Assembly (NCBI GenBank): GCA_018608925.1
Contig: JABAYQ010000099.1
Coordinates: 1-8,968, forward strand
Source: Cryomorphaceae bacterium
GTDB lineage: Bacteria > Bacteroidota > Bacteroidia > Flavobacteriales > UBA7312
Direction: 5' to 3'
DNA: 8,968 nt
The notes under the pieces are model-generated. The model made no database searches and was not told the DNA's origin. It saw only the letters and a program-made list of their open reading frames with translations. A program made the translations under genes and the position numbers. Shown piece after piece: positions 1 to 7,018 of this stretch (the first letter of the stretch is position 1; each line of letters opens with the position of its first letter).

Positions 1-785
1 GCAATAGCACCTATCGCAAAACAATAAAAAGAGAAGTACTTTAGTTGGCTTTTCTTTACTAGACGAATCATCCATTTACAAGCAATTAGTCCAGTAATAA
101 AGGCAGCAACGAATCCGGCAACTAACATTACTGTTTGGTCACCACTAGCTGTTAAATCTCCAGAGCCTAAGTCTTTTGCCATTTTGCCAAATATTAAAGG
201 AACCACCATTAAGAAAGAAAAACGTGCAGCCTTATCTCTATCAATTCCTAATAAAACAGAAGTTGAAATGGTAGCGCCCGACCTTGATATTCCTGGTAAT
301 ATTGCTATTGCTTGAGATAATCCTATGATTAGTGAGGATATGAAGCCTACTTTTTTGCCCGTTGTTTTAGCTCTGTCTGCTAAAAAAAGAAGAGAGCCAG
401 TAACTAATAGCATAGCACCAACGAGTAAAATATTTCCGCTAAAAAGAGAATCAATTTCTTCTTCCCAAACTAGTCCTACAAAAACAGCGGGAACCATCGA
501 AACGATAATTTTTAATGAGAAGTAAAACTCTTCATTTGGCTTAAATGTTTTGCAAAACTGAAAGATTCCATTAAATATTTGAAAGACTTCTTTTCTTAAA
601 ATAAATAGAGTGCTTAATGCTGTTGCAGCATGCAAAACAACTGTCATTATTAGACTTTCTTTCGCTAACGATTGATCGTCAAAAATGTGTTTTGCTAGTT
701 CAAGGTGACCAGAGCTACTAACAGGAAGAAACTCGGTTAAGCCCTGAATAATACCTAATAAGATTGCATATAGAATGTTATGCAT
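1..785 (-). CDS. uppP: Undecaprenyl-diphosphate phosphatase UppP (BacA family), 3' end beyond window
   Basis: This integral membrane enzyme removes one phosphate from undecaprenyl pyrophosphate, recycling the lipid carrier used for peptidoglycan and other surface polymers; overproduction confers bacitracin resistance. My translation gives 261 codons with no stop, close to the usual length of about 270, so only a few C-terminal residues are missing. The N-terminal family signature is clear: QGLTEFLPVSSSGHL at residues 14-28, with Glu18 and His27 as the expected catalytic or metal-binding residues. The second signature, PGISRSGAT, lies at residues 164-172 with the essential Arg168. The first position of the (E/Q)xxxE motif is Gln14 rather than the Glu of the E. 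coli enzyme. The rest is hydrophobic, multi-spanning sequence. The ATG at 783-785 overlaps the end of the DUF3098 gene by 8 bases, which suggests translational coupling within the ftsX operon. The family assignment is very secure. Confidence 0.97.
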   Translation of the reverse strand, partial: MHNILYAILLGIIQGLTEFLPVSSSGHLELAKHIFDDQSLAKESLIMTVVLHAATALSTLFILRKEVFQIFNGIFQFCKTFKPNEEFYFSLKIIVSMVPAVFVGLVWEEEIDSLFSGNILLVGAMLLVTGSLLFLADRAKTTGKKVGFISSLIIGLSQAIAILPGISRSGATISTSVLLGIDRDKAARFSFLMVVPLIFGKMAKDLGSGDLTASGDQTVMLVAGFVAAFITGLIACKWMIRLVKKSQLKYFSFYCFAIGAI

Positions 786-999
786 TTTTATCCTTATACA
801 AAATAGCGACAACTTCTATTGCCATTCCTATAATAATAGAAATGATGGATAGAGTTATTCTGGTAGTACTAAATATTTCTGGATTAAAAACAGCAGGATC
901 TTCCGATTTTCCGCCACTCATTAAAAAATATCCTAGAATAATGAACAAGACGCCCACAATCATTAGTTGATAATTTCTTTTTCCGAAGTTAAATTCCAT
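778..999 (-). CDS. DUF3098 family small membrane protein
   Basis: A 73-residue protein of unknown function with two predicted membrane helices, about residues 11-28 and 47-68, joined by a polar loop that contains SGGKSEDPAVFNPEIFS. The opening FGKRNY motif, the glycine-rich first helix (GVLFIILGYFLMSGG), the DP..FNPEIFS..RI loop and the closing helix match my memory of the DUF3098 family, which is confined largely to Bacteroidota. It begins 4 bases after the ftsX stop and its last 8 bases overlap the uppP start, so the three genes are almost certainly one transcript. No catalytic residues are apparent. The fixed position between a division protein and a lipid-carrier phosphatase suggests an accessory envelope role, but that is inference from context only. 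There is no Shine-Dalgarno sequence ahead of the ATG; the leader is A/T-rich and lies within the end of ftsX. Confidence 0.9.
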   Translation of the reverse strand: MEFNFGKRNYQLMIVGVLFIILGYFLMSGGKSEDPAVFNPEIFSTTRITLSIISIIIGMAIEVVAILYKDKNA

Positions 1000-1003
1000 A
1001 ATT

Positions 1004-1882
1004 TTAATGATAAAGTTTTTCCTCTTTGATTTTTAAATATTTGTTAACGGAAAAGTGAGTAACGAACGTACTTATTAATATTCCGAAAACAAATAGCAGG
1101 CTAAAAATAATAATTACTGTTTGTAAGTCTTGTAGTTGAAGTAATTCTGGCATTTCTTTTTGTACTGCAAAAAGCGCCAACATCATTAGTAAAACACCTA
1201 TAAGACCAGCAATTACGCCTTGCCTTAATCCTGTCATTACAAACGGTTTTCTTATGAAGCTATTTGTTGCGCCTACCAGCTTCATGGTTCTAATAATAAA
1301 ACGCTTGGAGTAAACGGTGAGCCTTATGGTATTGTTAATTAGAGTAATAGAGACGATTAATAAAAGAGCGCAAAAACAAATTAGTATTAAATTAAGTTTG
1401 TTCATGTTTTGATTGATAGCGTCAATCAAGTCTTTTTGGTATTTTACTTCTTTTACTATTTCGTTTTTTAGAGCTTCTTGTCCTAAGGCTTCAATTGTTA
1501 CACTTTCAGCATAAGCCGAATTCATAAATATATCTATAGTATTAGACAGTGGGTTGTGGCCTAAAAACTGCATAAAATCTTCGCCTAATTCTTTAGTTAA
1601 GGCCGAGGCAGCTTCTTCTTTACTAACGTAAGTTGTCATCTTAGTAACCGGATTTGCATCCAAATTCTTTTGAAACTGGAGAACGTCAACCGCTTTGGCA
1701 TTGTCGTTAAGAATAACGGTAATTCCAATATTTTCTTTAATATATTTTGTTAATCTTTGAGAATTGACATAGATAAATGACATGCTTCCTAGCATCAACA
1801 AAACCATGGAAATGCTTAGTACAGTAGATAAGCTGGAAGTCCGTAATCGACGTTTTATATGTTTTTCTTGAGCTTGTTTCAT
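1004..1882 (-). CDS. ftsX: Cell division protein FtsX (ABC-transporter-like permease)
   Basis: FtsX is the membrane half of the FtsEX complex, an ABC-type assembly at the division septum that, in studied bacteria, transmits ATP-driven changes to periplasmic peptidoglycan hydrolases rather than moving a substrate. The 292-residue product has the family architecture: a basic cytoplasmic N-terminus (KRRLR), a first helix at about 17-38, a periplasmic domain at about 40-160, then three more helices at about 163-185, 222-241 and 254-275. The hallmark cytoplasmic motif TMKLVGATNSFIRKPF lies at 199-214. The length is normal. No ftsE is visible here; in this phylum ftsE is often located elsewhere. 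It is the first gene of a leftward operon with a DUF3098 gene and uppP, and is divergent from leuS. The ATG at 1880-1882 is the only sensible start. The downstream M23 peptidase at 5789-7018 could be an FtsEX target in principle, but nothing in the sequence links them. Confidence 0.95.
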   Translation of the reverse strand: MKQAQEKHIKRRLRTSSLSTVLSISMVLLMLGSMSFIYVNSQRLTKYIKENIGITVILNDNAKAVDVLQFQKNLDANPVTKMTTYVSKEEAASALTKELGEDFMQFLGHNPLSNTIDIFMNSAYAESVTIEALGQEALKNEIVKEVKYQKDLIDAINQNMNKLNLILICFCALLLIVSITLINNTIRLTVYSKRFIIRTMKLVGATNSFIRKPFVMTGLRQGVIAGLIGVLLMMLALFAVQKEMPELLQLQDLQTVIIIFSLLFVFGILISTFVTHFSVNKYLKIKEEKLYH

Positions 1883-1903
1883 TGCAGATGCTAATGTAAA
1901 AAT

Positions 1904-1937
1904 TTTGTGCGTAAGTATAGCTTAATAATTAACTTTG
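1904..1937 (+). promoter_or_regulatory. Bacteroidota-type promoter for leuS
   Basis: TTTTG (1904-1907 for the last four bases, TTTG) is followed by 22 bases and then TAACTTTG (1930-1937), an exact match to the TAnnTTTG -7 element recognised by the primary sigma factor of Bacteroidota. The 22-base spacer is within the reported 17-23 range counted from TTG. The expected transcription start is near 1942-1944, giving a leader of only about 15 bases before the ATG at 1958. That leaves no room for a T-box or attenuator in the leader. It also places this promoter inside the longer reading frame that begins at GTG 1907, which argues for the 1958 start. Confidence 0.5.
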
Positions 1938-1940
1938 CTA

Positions 1941-1969
1941 CAAATTTGTTTTCAACGATGGTTTATCAA
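1941..1969 (-). promoter_or_regulatory. Weak candidate promoter for the ftsX operon
   Basis: Read on the minus strand, TTG (1969-1967) is followed after 18 bases by CAAATTTG (1948-1941), which differs at one position from the Bacteroidota -7 consensus TAnnTTTG. Transcription would begin near 1935, leaving a leader of roughly 50 bases before the ftsX ATG. In DNA this AT-rich a one-mismatch match can arise by chance, so the call rests mainly on its sensible position. Confidence 0.2.
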
Positions 1970-4729
1970 TTTAAAAATATAGAAAGTAAGTGGAGAGATT
2001 ACTGGAAATCTCATTCTACTTATAAGGAAAGTGAGGATAGCACTAAAGAAAAGTTCTATGTGCTAGATATGTTTCCTTACCCTTCAGGTGCAGGTTTACA
2101 TGTCGGCCATCCTCTTGGGTATATTGCTTCGGATATATTTGCCCGCTACAAAAAACTAAATGGTTTTAATGTTTTGCATCCTATGGGATACGATTCTTTC
2201 GGATTACCTGCCGAGCAATATGCCATTCAAACTGGGCAACACCCTGCCGTAACTACTAAAATTAATGTAGAACGATACAGAACCCAGCTCGACAAACTTG
2301 GTTTTTCTTTTGATTGGGATAGAGAGGTCCGCACATCTGATTCTACTTATTACAAGTGGACACAATGGATTTTTAAAAAATTGTATCAATCTTATTATTG
2401 CCTGGATAAAAATAAAGCTAAGCCTATTAACGATCTTATTTCTATTTTCGAAAAGCAAGGAAATGAACTGGTCAACGCTTGCTGCGACGATGATGTTTTC
2501 ATCTTTAGTGCGTTACAATGGAAAGCTTTTTCTGAATCAGAAAAACAAAAGATGCTTTTAAAATATCGATTAGCATTCTTGTCACAAACATGGGTTAATT
2601 GGTGTCCGGAACTAGGAACCGTTTTAGCAAATGACGAGGTTAAGGACGGACGCTCGGAAAGAGGGAATTATCCTGTTGAGCAGAAGAGGATGCGTCAGTG
2701 GTCTTTACGTATTACGGCTTACGCTGACCGTCTCCTACACGATTTAGATAATTTAGAGTGGACCGATTCTATTAAGGAAATTCAAAAAAATTGGATAGGC
2801 AAATCGGTAGGTGCTTCTCTTCATTTTTCATTGGAAAAAAATCAAGAAACGATTGAAGTTTTTACTACAAGACCAGATACTATTTTTGGAGTTAGTTTTA
2901 TGGTGATAGCTCCAGAGCATTCTTTAGTTACTAAATTAACGACTCAAGAAAACCAACAATTGGTTAGCCAATATTGTAAACAAGCGTCTTTGAAGTCAGA
3001 AAGAGATAGGCAGTCGGATGTTAAAAACGTAAGTGGTGTTTTTACTGGATCTTACGCAATCCATCCTTTTACAAACAAGAAAATTCCGGTTTGGATAGCC
3101 GACTATGTTTTGGCTTCTTACGGAACAGGCGCGGTAATGGCCGTTCCTTGTGGCGATCAAAGAGATTGGGATTTTGCCAATAAATTCGGTTTAGAAATAG
3201 TTAATATTTTTAAAGATGTAGATATTTCCGAAAAGGCAAATGATGACAAATCTTCTATTATTAACAACTCCGATTTTCTAGATGATCTAAGCGTAAAAGA
3301 CGCATTAAAAAGAGCAATTGAAGAAATAGAGACAAGAGGAATTGGTAAAAAGAAAATCAATTACCGATTAAGAGATGCTATCTTTAGTAGACAAAGGTAT
3401 TGGGGCGAACCATTTCCAATTTATTATAAAGATGATATTCCTTACTTATTAGAAGAGGGTAAGTATGTAGATCTTCCACCTGTAGATAAATACCTTCCAA
3501 CAGAGCAAGGAGAGCCACCTTTAGCTAGAGCTAAAAAGGAGGATTGGAATGTTTTTGAAGGCGACAGGATGGAATACAATACTATGCCAGGCTGGGCAGG
3601 CTCTTCTTGGTATTTTTTAAGATATATGGATGCCAACAATCCTAACGAATTGGTAAGTAAAGAGAAGTCAGATTATTGGGGACAGGTAGACTTATATATT
3701 GGGGGAGCAGAACATGCTGTTGGCCATTTGTTATATTCTAGGTTTTGGACTAAATTTTTATACGATATAGATTGTATTTCTTTTCAAGAACCATTCAAAA
3801 AAATGATAAATCAAGGAATGATTTTAGGTCGTTCCAGCTTTGTGTATAGAATAAACGACACTAATACTTTCGTAAGTTTTGAAAAAAGAAAAGAGCACAA
3901 AACAAGCCGAATTCATGTTGATATTAGCTTAGTCGATAATGACATTCTCGATATAGAAGGCTTTAAAAATTGGCGTTCAGATTTTAAAGATGCAGATTTC
4001 ATTTTAAACGATAACAATCAATATTGTTGTGGTTTTGAAGTAGAAAAAATGTCTAAATCGAAATACAATGTGCAGACTCCTGATGATTTAGTGGAAACTT
4101 TTGGAGCAGATACTCTTCGAATGTATGAAATGTTTTTAGGCCCTCTTGAGCAGTTTAAACCATGGGATACTAAAGGAATTAATGGAGTACATAATTTCTT
4201 GAGAAAGTTTTGGAGATTAGTGCACGACGAACAAAATAATTTTTGTGTTTCTGAGCAAGATCCAGATAAAAAAGAATGGAAAGTGATGCATCAAACCATC
4301 AAAAAAATAACAGATGATATTGATAGGTATTCTTTCAATACAGTAGTTAGCGCTCTGATGATTTGTGTGAACGAATTGGCAGAATTAAAATGTAACAAGT
4401 CGGCTATTATTTCTGACTTTGCAATTTTACTTTCTCCTTACGCTCCCCATCTTTCCGAAGAAATATGGCAGCTATTGGGTAATAAAGAATCTATAACCCA
4501 GGCTCAATGGCCAGTTTTTAACGAACAGTATTTGGTCGAAGACAACTTCACATACCCTGTTTCGTTTAATGGAAAGATGAGGTTTACTCTAGAATTACCA
4601 ACTAATTTGGATAAAGCCCAAATAGAAAAAACAGTTTTAGAACTCGATCAGACTATTAAATATTTGGATGGCAAAGAGCCTAAAAGAATTATTGTTGTGC
4701 CTAAAAAGATTGTCAATATTGTATGTTAA
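1958..4729 (+). CDS. leuS: Leucyl-tRNA synthetase (class Ia, with editing domain)
   Basis: This cytoplasmic enzyme charges tRNA-Leu with leucine and clears mischarged products at a separate editing site. With the ATG at 1958 it has 923 residues and begins MVYQFKNIESKWRDYW, the usual LeuRS opening. The HIGH-type motif HVGH is at residues 48-51 and KMSKS at 697-701. The CP1 editing domain is recognisable from TTRPDT at 303-308 and GTGAVMAVP at 389-397, followed by GDQRD at 399-403. RQRYWGEPFPI follows where catalytic domain sequence resumes. A leucine-specific insertion occupies roughly 624-694 before KMSKS, and the anticodon-binding and C-terminal domains end in IVVPKKIVNIVC. Two differences from E. 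coli are visible: an insertion of about 60 residues between about 145 and 205, and RSER at 232-235 where E. coli has the second zinc cysteine pair. Both are common in Bacteroidota. An in-frame GTG at 1907 would add 17 residues but lies within the promoter. Function is certain; the start is likely. Confidence 0.97.
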   Translation: MVYQFKNIESKWRDYWKSHSTYKESEDSTKEKFYVLDMFPYPSGAGLHVGHPLGYIASDIFARYKKLNGFNVLHPMGYDSFGLPAEQYAIQTGQHPAVTTKINVERYRTQLDKLGFSFDWDREVRTSDSTYYKWTQWIFKKLYQSYYCLDKNKAKPINDLISIFEKQGNELVNACCDDDVFIFSALQWKAFSESEKQKMLLKYRLAFLSQTWVNWCPELGTVLANDEVKDGRSERGNYPVEQKRMRQWSLRITAYADRLLHDLDNLEWTDSIKEIQKNWIGKSVGASLHFSLEKNQETIEVFTTRPDTIFGVSFMVIAPEHSLVTKLTTQENQQLVSQYCKQASLKSERDRQSDVKNVSGVFTGSYAIHPFTNKKIPVWIADYVLASYGTGAVMAVPCGDQRDWDFANKFGLEIVNIFKDVDISEKANDDKSSIINNSDFLDDLSVKDALKRAIEEIETRGIGKKKINYRLRDAIFSRQRYWGEPFPIYYKDDIPYLLEEGKYVDLPPVDKYLPTEQGEPPLARAKKEDWNVFEGDRMEYNTMPGWAGSSWYFLRYMDANNPNELVSKEKSDYWGQVDLYIGGAEHAVGHLLYSRFWTKFLYDIDCISFQEPFKKMINQGMILGRSSFVYRINDTNTFVSFEKRKEHKTSRIHVDISLVDNDILDIEGFKNWRSDFKDADFILNDNNQYCCGFEVEKMSKSKYNVQTPDDLVETFGADTLRMYEMFLGPLEQFKPWDTKGINGVHNFLRKFWRLVHDEQNNFCVSEQDPDKKEWKVMHQTIKKITDDIDRYSFNTVVSALMICVNELAELKCNKSAIISDFAILLSPYAPHLSEEIWQLLGNKESITQAQWPVFNEQYLVEDNFTYPVSFNGKMRFTLELPTNLDKAQIEKTVLELDQTIKYLDGKEPKRIIVVPKKIVNIVC

Positions 4730-4774
4730 TCAAGTGCCTAAATTTATTAATTTTCCAAATTAGTTTTAAAAAAT

Positions 4775-5770
4775 ATGGATCTACCTGAAAATTTATCAAC
4801 TAAGATTAAAGAGCTAGAAGAAAAGTATGCTTCTATTGGCCAAGATTTACCTTCTTATCTAGACGGTTTATTGTACGCAAACCCTTTAAATTATTGGGAT
4901 TATGTCAACCTAGATGTGTTACTAAGCATCCAACATCCTAAAACAGATTTTCCTGATGAAGAAATTTTCATCATCTACCATCAGATAACCGAATTGTATT
5001 TTAAACTTAGTTTAAACGAACTAAACCAGATTGCAAGCAACGGTAAAATGATAAGTCCTTCAGGACAGGATATGGGCTGGAACGCCGCTTTAGATGCCAA
5101 TTATTTTACTGTTCGTTTAAAGCGAATAAATAATTATTTCGAAGCACTGACGCAATCGTTCTCTATAATGGTAGACGGCATGGAAAAAGATCAATTTCTA
5201 AAATTTAGAATGTCTTTACTTCCTGCAAGCGGTTTTCAATCCGCACAATACAGACAGATAGAATTAGCCTGCACCCAATTGATTCACTTAACCCAGAAAG
5301 ACAAAAGAGAATCTTTAACTGATAAGCCAATAGAGGAGCAAATACAGCACCTTTACTGGAAAGATGGTGCGATGGATCTTAAGTCAGGTAAAAAAACGCT
5401 TATGCTTCAAAACTTTGAGAAAAAATATTTCTCCATGTTTGTTGAAAAAGCCAATGAGTTTAAAAACACAAACCTATTATCTAAATATCTTGATTTATCC
5501 TCTTCTGATCAGAAAAACCCTGCTTTAATTGAGCAGTTAAGATTGTTAGATTTAAACGTAAACGTAAATTGGCCTCTTGTTCATTATAAGTCAGCGGTAA
5601 GGTATTTGTCATCTAAAGATGAGGATATTGATGCTACTGGAGGAACTAATTGGCAAAAGTACTTGCCGCCACGTTTTCAAAAAAGAATATTTTTCCCAAA
5701 TCTTTGGAGTCAAGAAGAGCAAGAAAACTGGGGTAGACAATGGGTAGTGAAATCTTTAAAAGAAGGATAA
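4775..5770 (+). CDS. Tryptophan 2,3-dioxygenase family protein
   Basis: Tryptophan 2,3-dioxygenase is a cytoplasmic haem enzyme that opens the indole ring of L-tryptophan with O2 to give N-formylkynurenine, the first step of the kynurenine pathway (degradation or NAD synthesis). The 331-residue product shows family motifs in order: YWDYVNLDVLLSIQ near residues 40-53; FIIYHQITELYFKL with His69, the distal-pocket histidine; FRMSLLPASGFQSAQYR from Phe144, where Arg145 is the expected substrate carboxylate ligand; His270 in VHYKSAVRYL, the expected proximal haem ligand; and TGGTNW at 288-293 in place of the canonical GTGG. The closing stretch YLPPRFQKRIFFPNLWS is typical of the Bacteroidota branch. 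The branch differs noticeably from characterised enzymes, so substrate is inferred and no gene symbol (kynA/tdo2) is assigned firmly. It follows leuS after 45 bases and precedes a peptidase gene after 18. No other kynurenine-pathway gene is in the window. Confidence 0.88.
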   Translation: MDLPENLSTKIKELEEKYASIGQDLPSYLDGLLYANPLNYWDYVNLDVLLSIQHPKTDFPDEEIFIIYHQITELYFKLSLNELNQIASNGKMISPSGQDMGWNAALDANYFTVRLKRINNYFEALTQSFSIMVDGMEKDQFLKFRMSLLPASGFQSAQYRQIELACTQLIHLTQKDKRESLTDKPIEEQIQHLYWKDGAMDLKSGKKTLMLQNFEKKYFSMFVEKANEFKNTNLLSKYLDLSSSDQKNPALIEQLRLLDLNVNVNWPLVHYKSAVRYLSSKDEDIDATGGTNWQKYLPPRFQKRIFFPNLWSQEEQENWGRQWVVKSLKEG

Positions 5771-5788
5771 AAAAACAAGAATAATTTT

Positions 5789-7018
5789 ATGCAAAATAAG
5801 ACGGCCTTAGCGAGAGTGATCAGCATTTTCATTTTTTTATCAGTACTATTTATTTCTTGCCAAACTAATGAGCAGGCTCCTAAAGAAATTCCTGTTAGTA
5901 AATTCGAATACGAAATTTGTGTGGACTCATTGTCTGTTATTACAGGCAAGATTGAGAAAAACCAAACCCTTGGGGAATTACTCTATTTTCATCATGTTGA
6001 CCATCCAGAAATAAATAAAATAGTTAATAAATCAAAAGACATTTTCGATTTCAGAACTGCCAGGGTAAACAAAAGTTTCACGGTACTTTGTAACAACGAT
6101 TCTATCGGAAAAGCCAGGTATTTTATTTACGAAATGTCTGCTTTCGAATACGTAGTATTTGATATAAGCGACACCATAAACGTATACAAAGGACAGAAAG
6201 AAGTAGAAGTCCGAATTCGTAAAGCAAGTGGGGTTATAGAAACATCTTTGTCGGATGCACTAACCTCTAAAAGCATGAGTTACGATCTAGTTCATGAGCT
6301 CTCGTCTAATATTTATGCATGGACTATTGACTTTTTTAGAATTCAAAAGGGCGATTACTTTTATGTCGTTTTTGAAGAGAAGTACGTAGAGGATCAGTTT
6401 ATTGGAATTGGCAAAGTCATTACAGCTAATTTTAATCACAGAAATGAAGACCATTTTGCTTTTTATTTCGAAGAGGAAGAAAATTTTGGAGATTATTTTG
6501 ACGAAAAAGGCGGGACATTAAGAAAAGCTTTTTTGAGAGCGCCCTTAAACTTTTCAAGGATAAGCTCTAGCTTTAGTAAAAGAAGAAAACACCCTGTTAC
6601 AGGAAGAATAAAAGCCCATTTGGGTACTGATTACGCTGCTCCAAAGGGAACAAAAATTTTGTCAACCGCAAACGGAACAGTTACCGAAGCTAGGTATAAG
6701 CGTAATAATGGAAATTATGTTAAAATAAGACATAATGCTACTTACACTACTCAATACTTACACATGAGTAAAATTAAATCGGGAATCCGCCCGGGAGTAA
6801 GAGTAAAACAAGGAGAGGTAATTGGCTATGTAGGCTCAACAGGTTTGGCAACTGGCCCTCATGTATGCTATCGTTTTTGGAAAAACGGAGTTCAAGTAAA
6901 TCCCTATAAACAAAAGCTTCCACCAGGTAAGCCAATCAAAGACCAAAATATTCAAGAATTCACCCAATTAAAAGACAGTTTGATGACTGTATTAAATTCC
7001 ATATCTTTAGAGAAATAA
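5789..7018 (+). CDS. M23 family peptidoglycan DD-metallopeptidase, probable lipoprotein
   Basis: A 409-residue zinc peptidase expected to cut peptide cross-links in peptidoglycan. The N-terminus is a signal peptide ending FISC with Cys24 as the probable lipidated residue, although Phe at -3 is not the classical lipobox Leu. Residues about 51-101 form a LysM-like region (ITGKIEKNQTLGELL). Residues about 102-250 resemble the second N-terminal domain of Csd3/ShyA-type endopeptidases, including IYAWTIDFFRIQKGDYFYVVFEE. The M23 domain follows from about 257: RISSSFSKRRKHPVTGRIKAH, then HLGTD (zinc ligands His277 and Asp281), YLHMS (His325), and GPHVCYRFWKNG at 356-367. The usual HxH motif is H358-V-C360, so the third zinc ligand would be cysteine. 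I recall this variant in other Bacteroidota M23 proteins. It lies 18 bases after the dioxygenase gene, with no visible promoter between them, suggesting cotranscription. The bond cleaved cannot be read from the sequence. Confidence 0.93.
   Translation: MQNKTALARVISIFIFLSVLFISCQTNEQAPKEIPVSKFEYEICVDSLSVITGKIEKNQTLGELLYFHHVDHPEINKIVNKSKDIFDFRTARVNKSFTVLCNNDSIGKARYFIYEMSAFEYVVFDISDTINVYKGQKEVEVRIRKASGVIETSLSDALTSKSMSYDLVHELSSNIYAWTIDFFRIQKGDYFYVVFEEKYVEDQFIGIGKVITANFNHRNEDHFAFYFEEEENFGDYFDEKGGTLRKAFLRAPLNFSRISSSFSKRRKHPVTGRIKAHLGTDYAAPKGTKILSTANGTVTEARYKRNNGNYVKIRHNATYTTQYLHMSKIKSGIRPGVRVKQGEVIGYVGSTGLATGPHVCYRFWKNGVQVNPYKQKLPPGKPIKDQNIQEFTQLKDSLMTVLNSISLEK
6979..7009 (+). promoter_or_regulatory. 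Candidate promoter for the DUF7948/SBBP gene
   Basis: TTTG (6979-6982) is followed by 19 bases and TATCTTTA (7002-7009), one mismatch from the Bacteroidota -7 element TAnnTTTG. The spacing and location suit a start near 7015 with a leader of about 30 bases before the ATG at 7047. It lies within the last codons of the M23 gene, so it could give the large secreted protein its own transcription. One-mismatch matches are common in AT-rich DNA. Confidence 0.3.

Noticed and set aside
325..525. Plus-strand open frame of 66 codons
   Set aside because: It lies wholly opposite uppP, whose conserved motifs are on the minus strand, and its own translation shows no family features.
764..970. Plus-strand open frame of 68 codons
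   Set aside because: It is antisense to the DUF3098 gene and the uppP start, and gives no recognisable protein.
1910..1957. T-box or leucine-codon attenuator ahead of leuS
   Set aside because: The predicted leader is about 15 bases, with no stem, T-box sequence or leucine-rich leader peptide.
2204..2561. Overlapping open frames on both strands (2204-2458 minus, 2298-2561 plus) within leuS
   Set aside because: They are shadows of the leuS frame, which carries conserved LeuRS sequence throughout this stretch.
3157..3639. Minus-strand open frames at 3157-3360 and 3442-3639
   Set aside because: Both are antisense to conserved leuS editing and catalytic segments, with low-complexity translations.
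4719..4746. TTG - 17 bases - TAAATTTA as a promoter for the dioxygenase gene
   Set aside because: The -7 element lacks the final G, the spacer is at the lower limit and the region is nearly all A/T. It is possible but not separable from chance.
4748..4762. Inverted repeat TAATTT-TCC-AAATTA between leuS and the dioxygenase gene
   Set aside because: The stem is only six A/T pairs with no GC content, and the tract after it is only a short TTTT. It is too weak for a terminator and expected by chance here.
5710..5949. Minus-strand open frame spanning the dioxygenase/peptidase junction
   Set aside because: It is antisense to the end of one clear gene and the signal peptide of the next, and has no conserved features.
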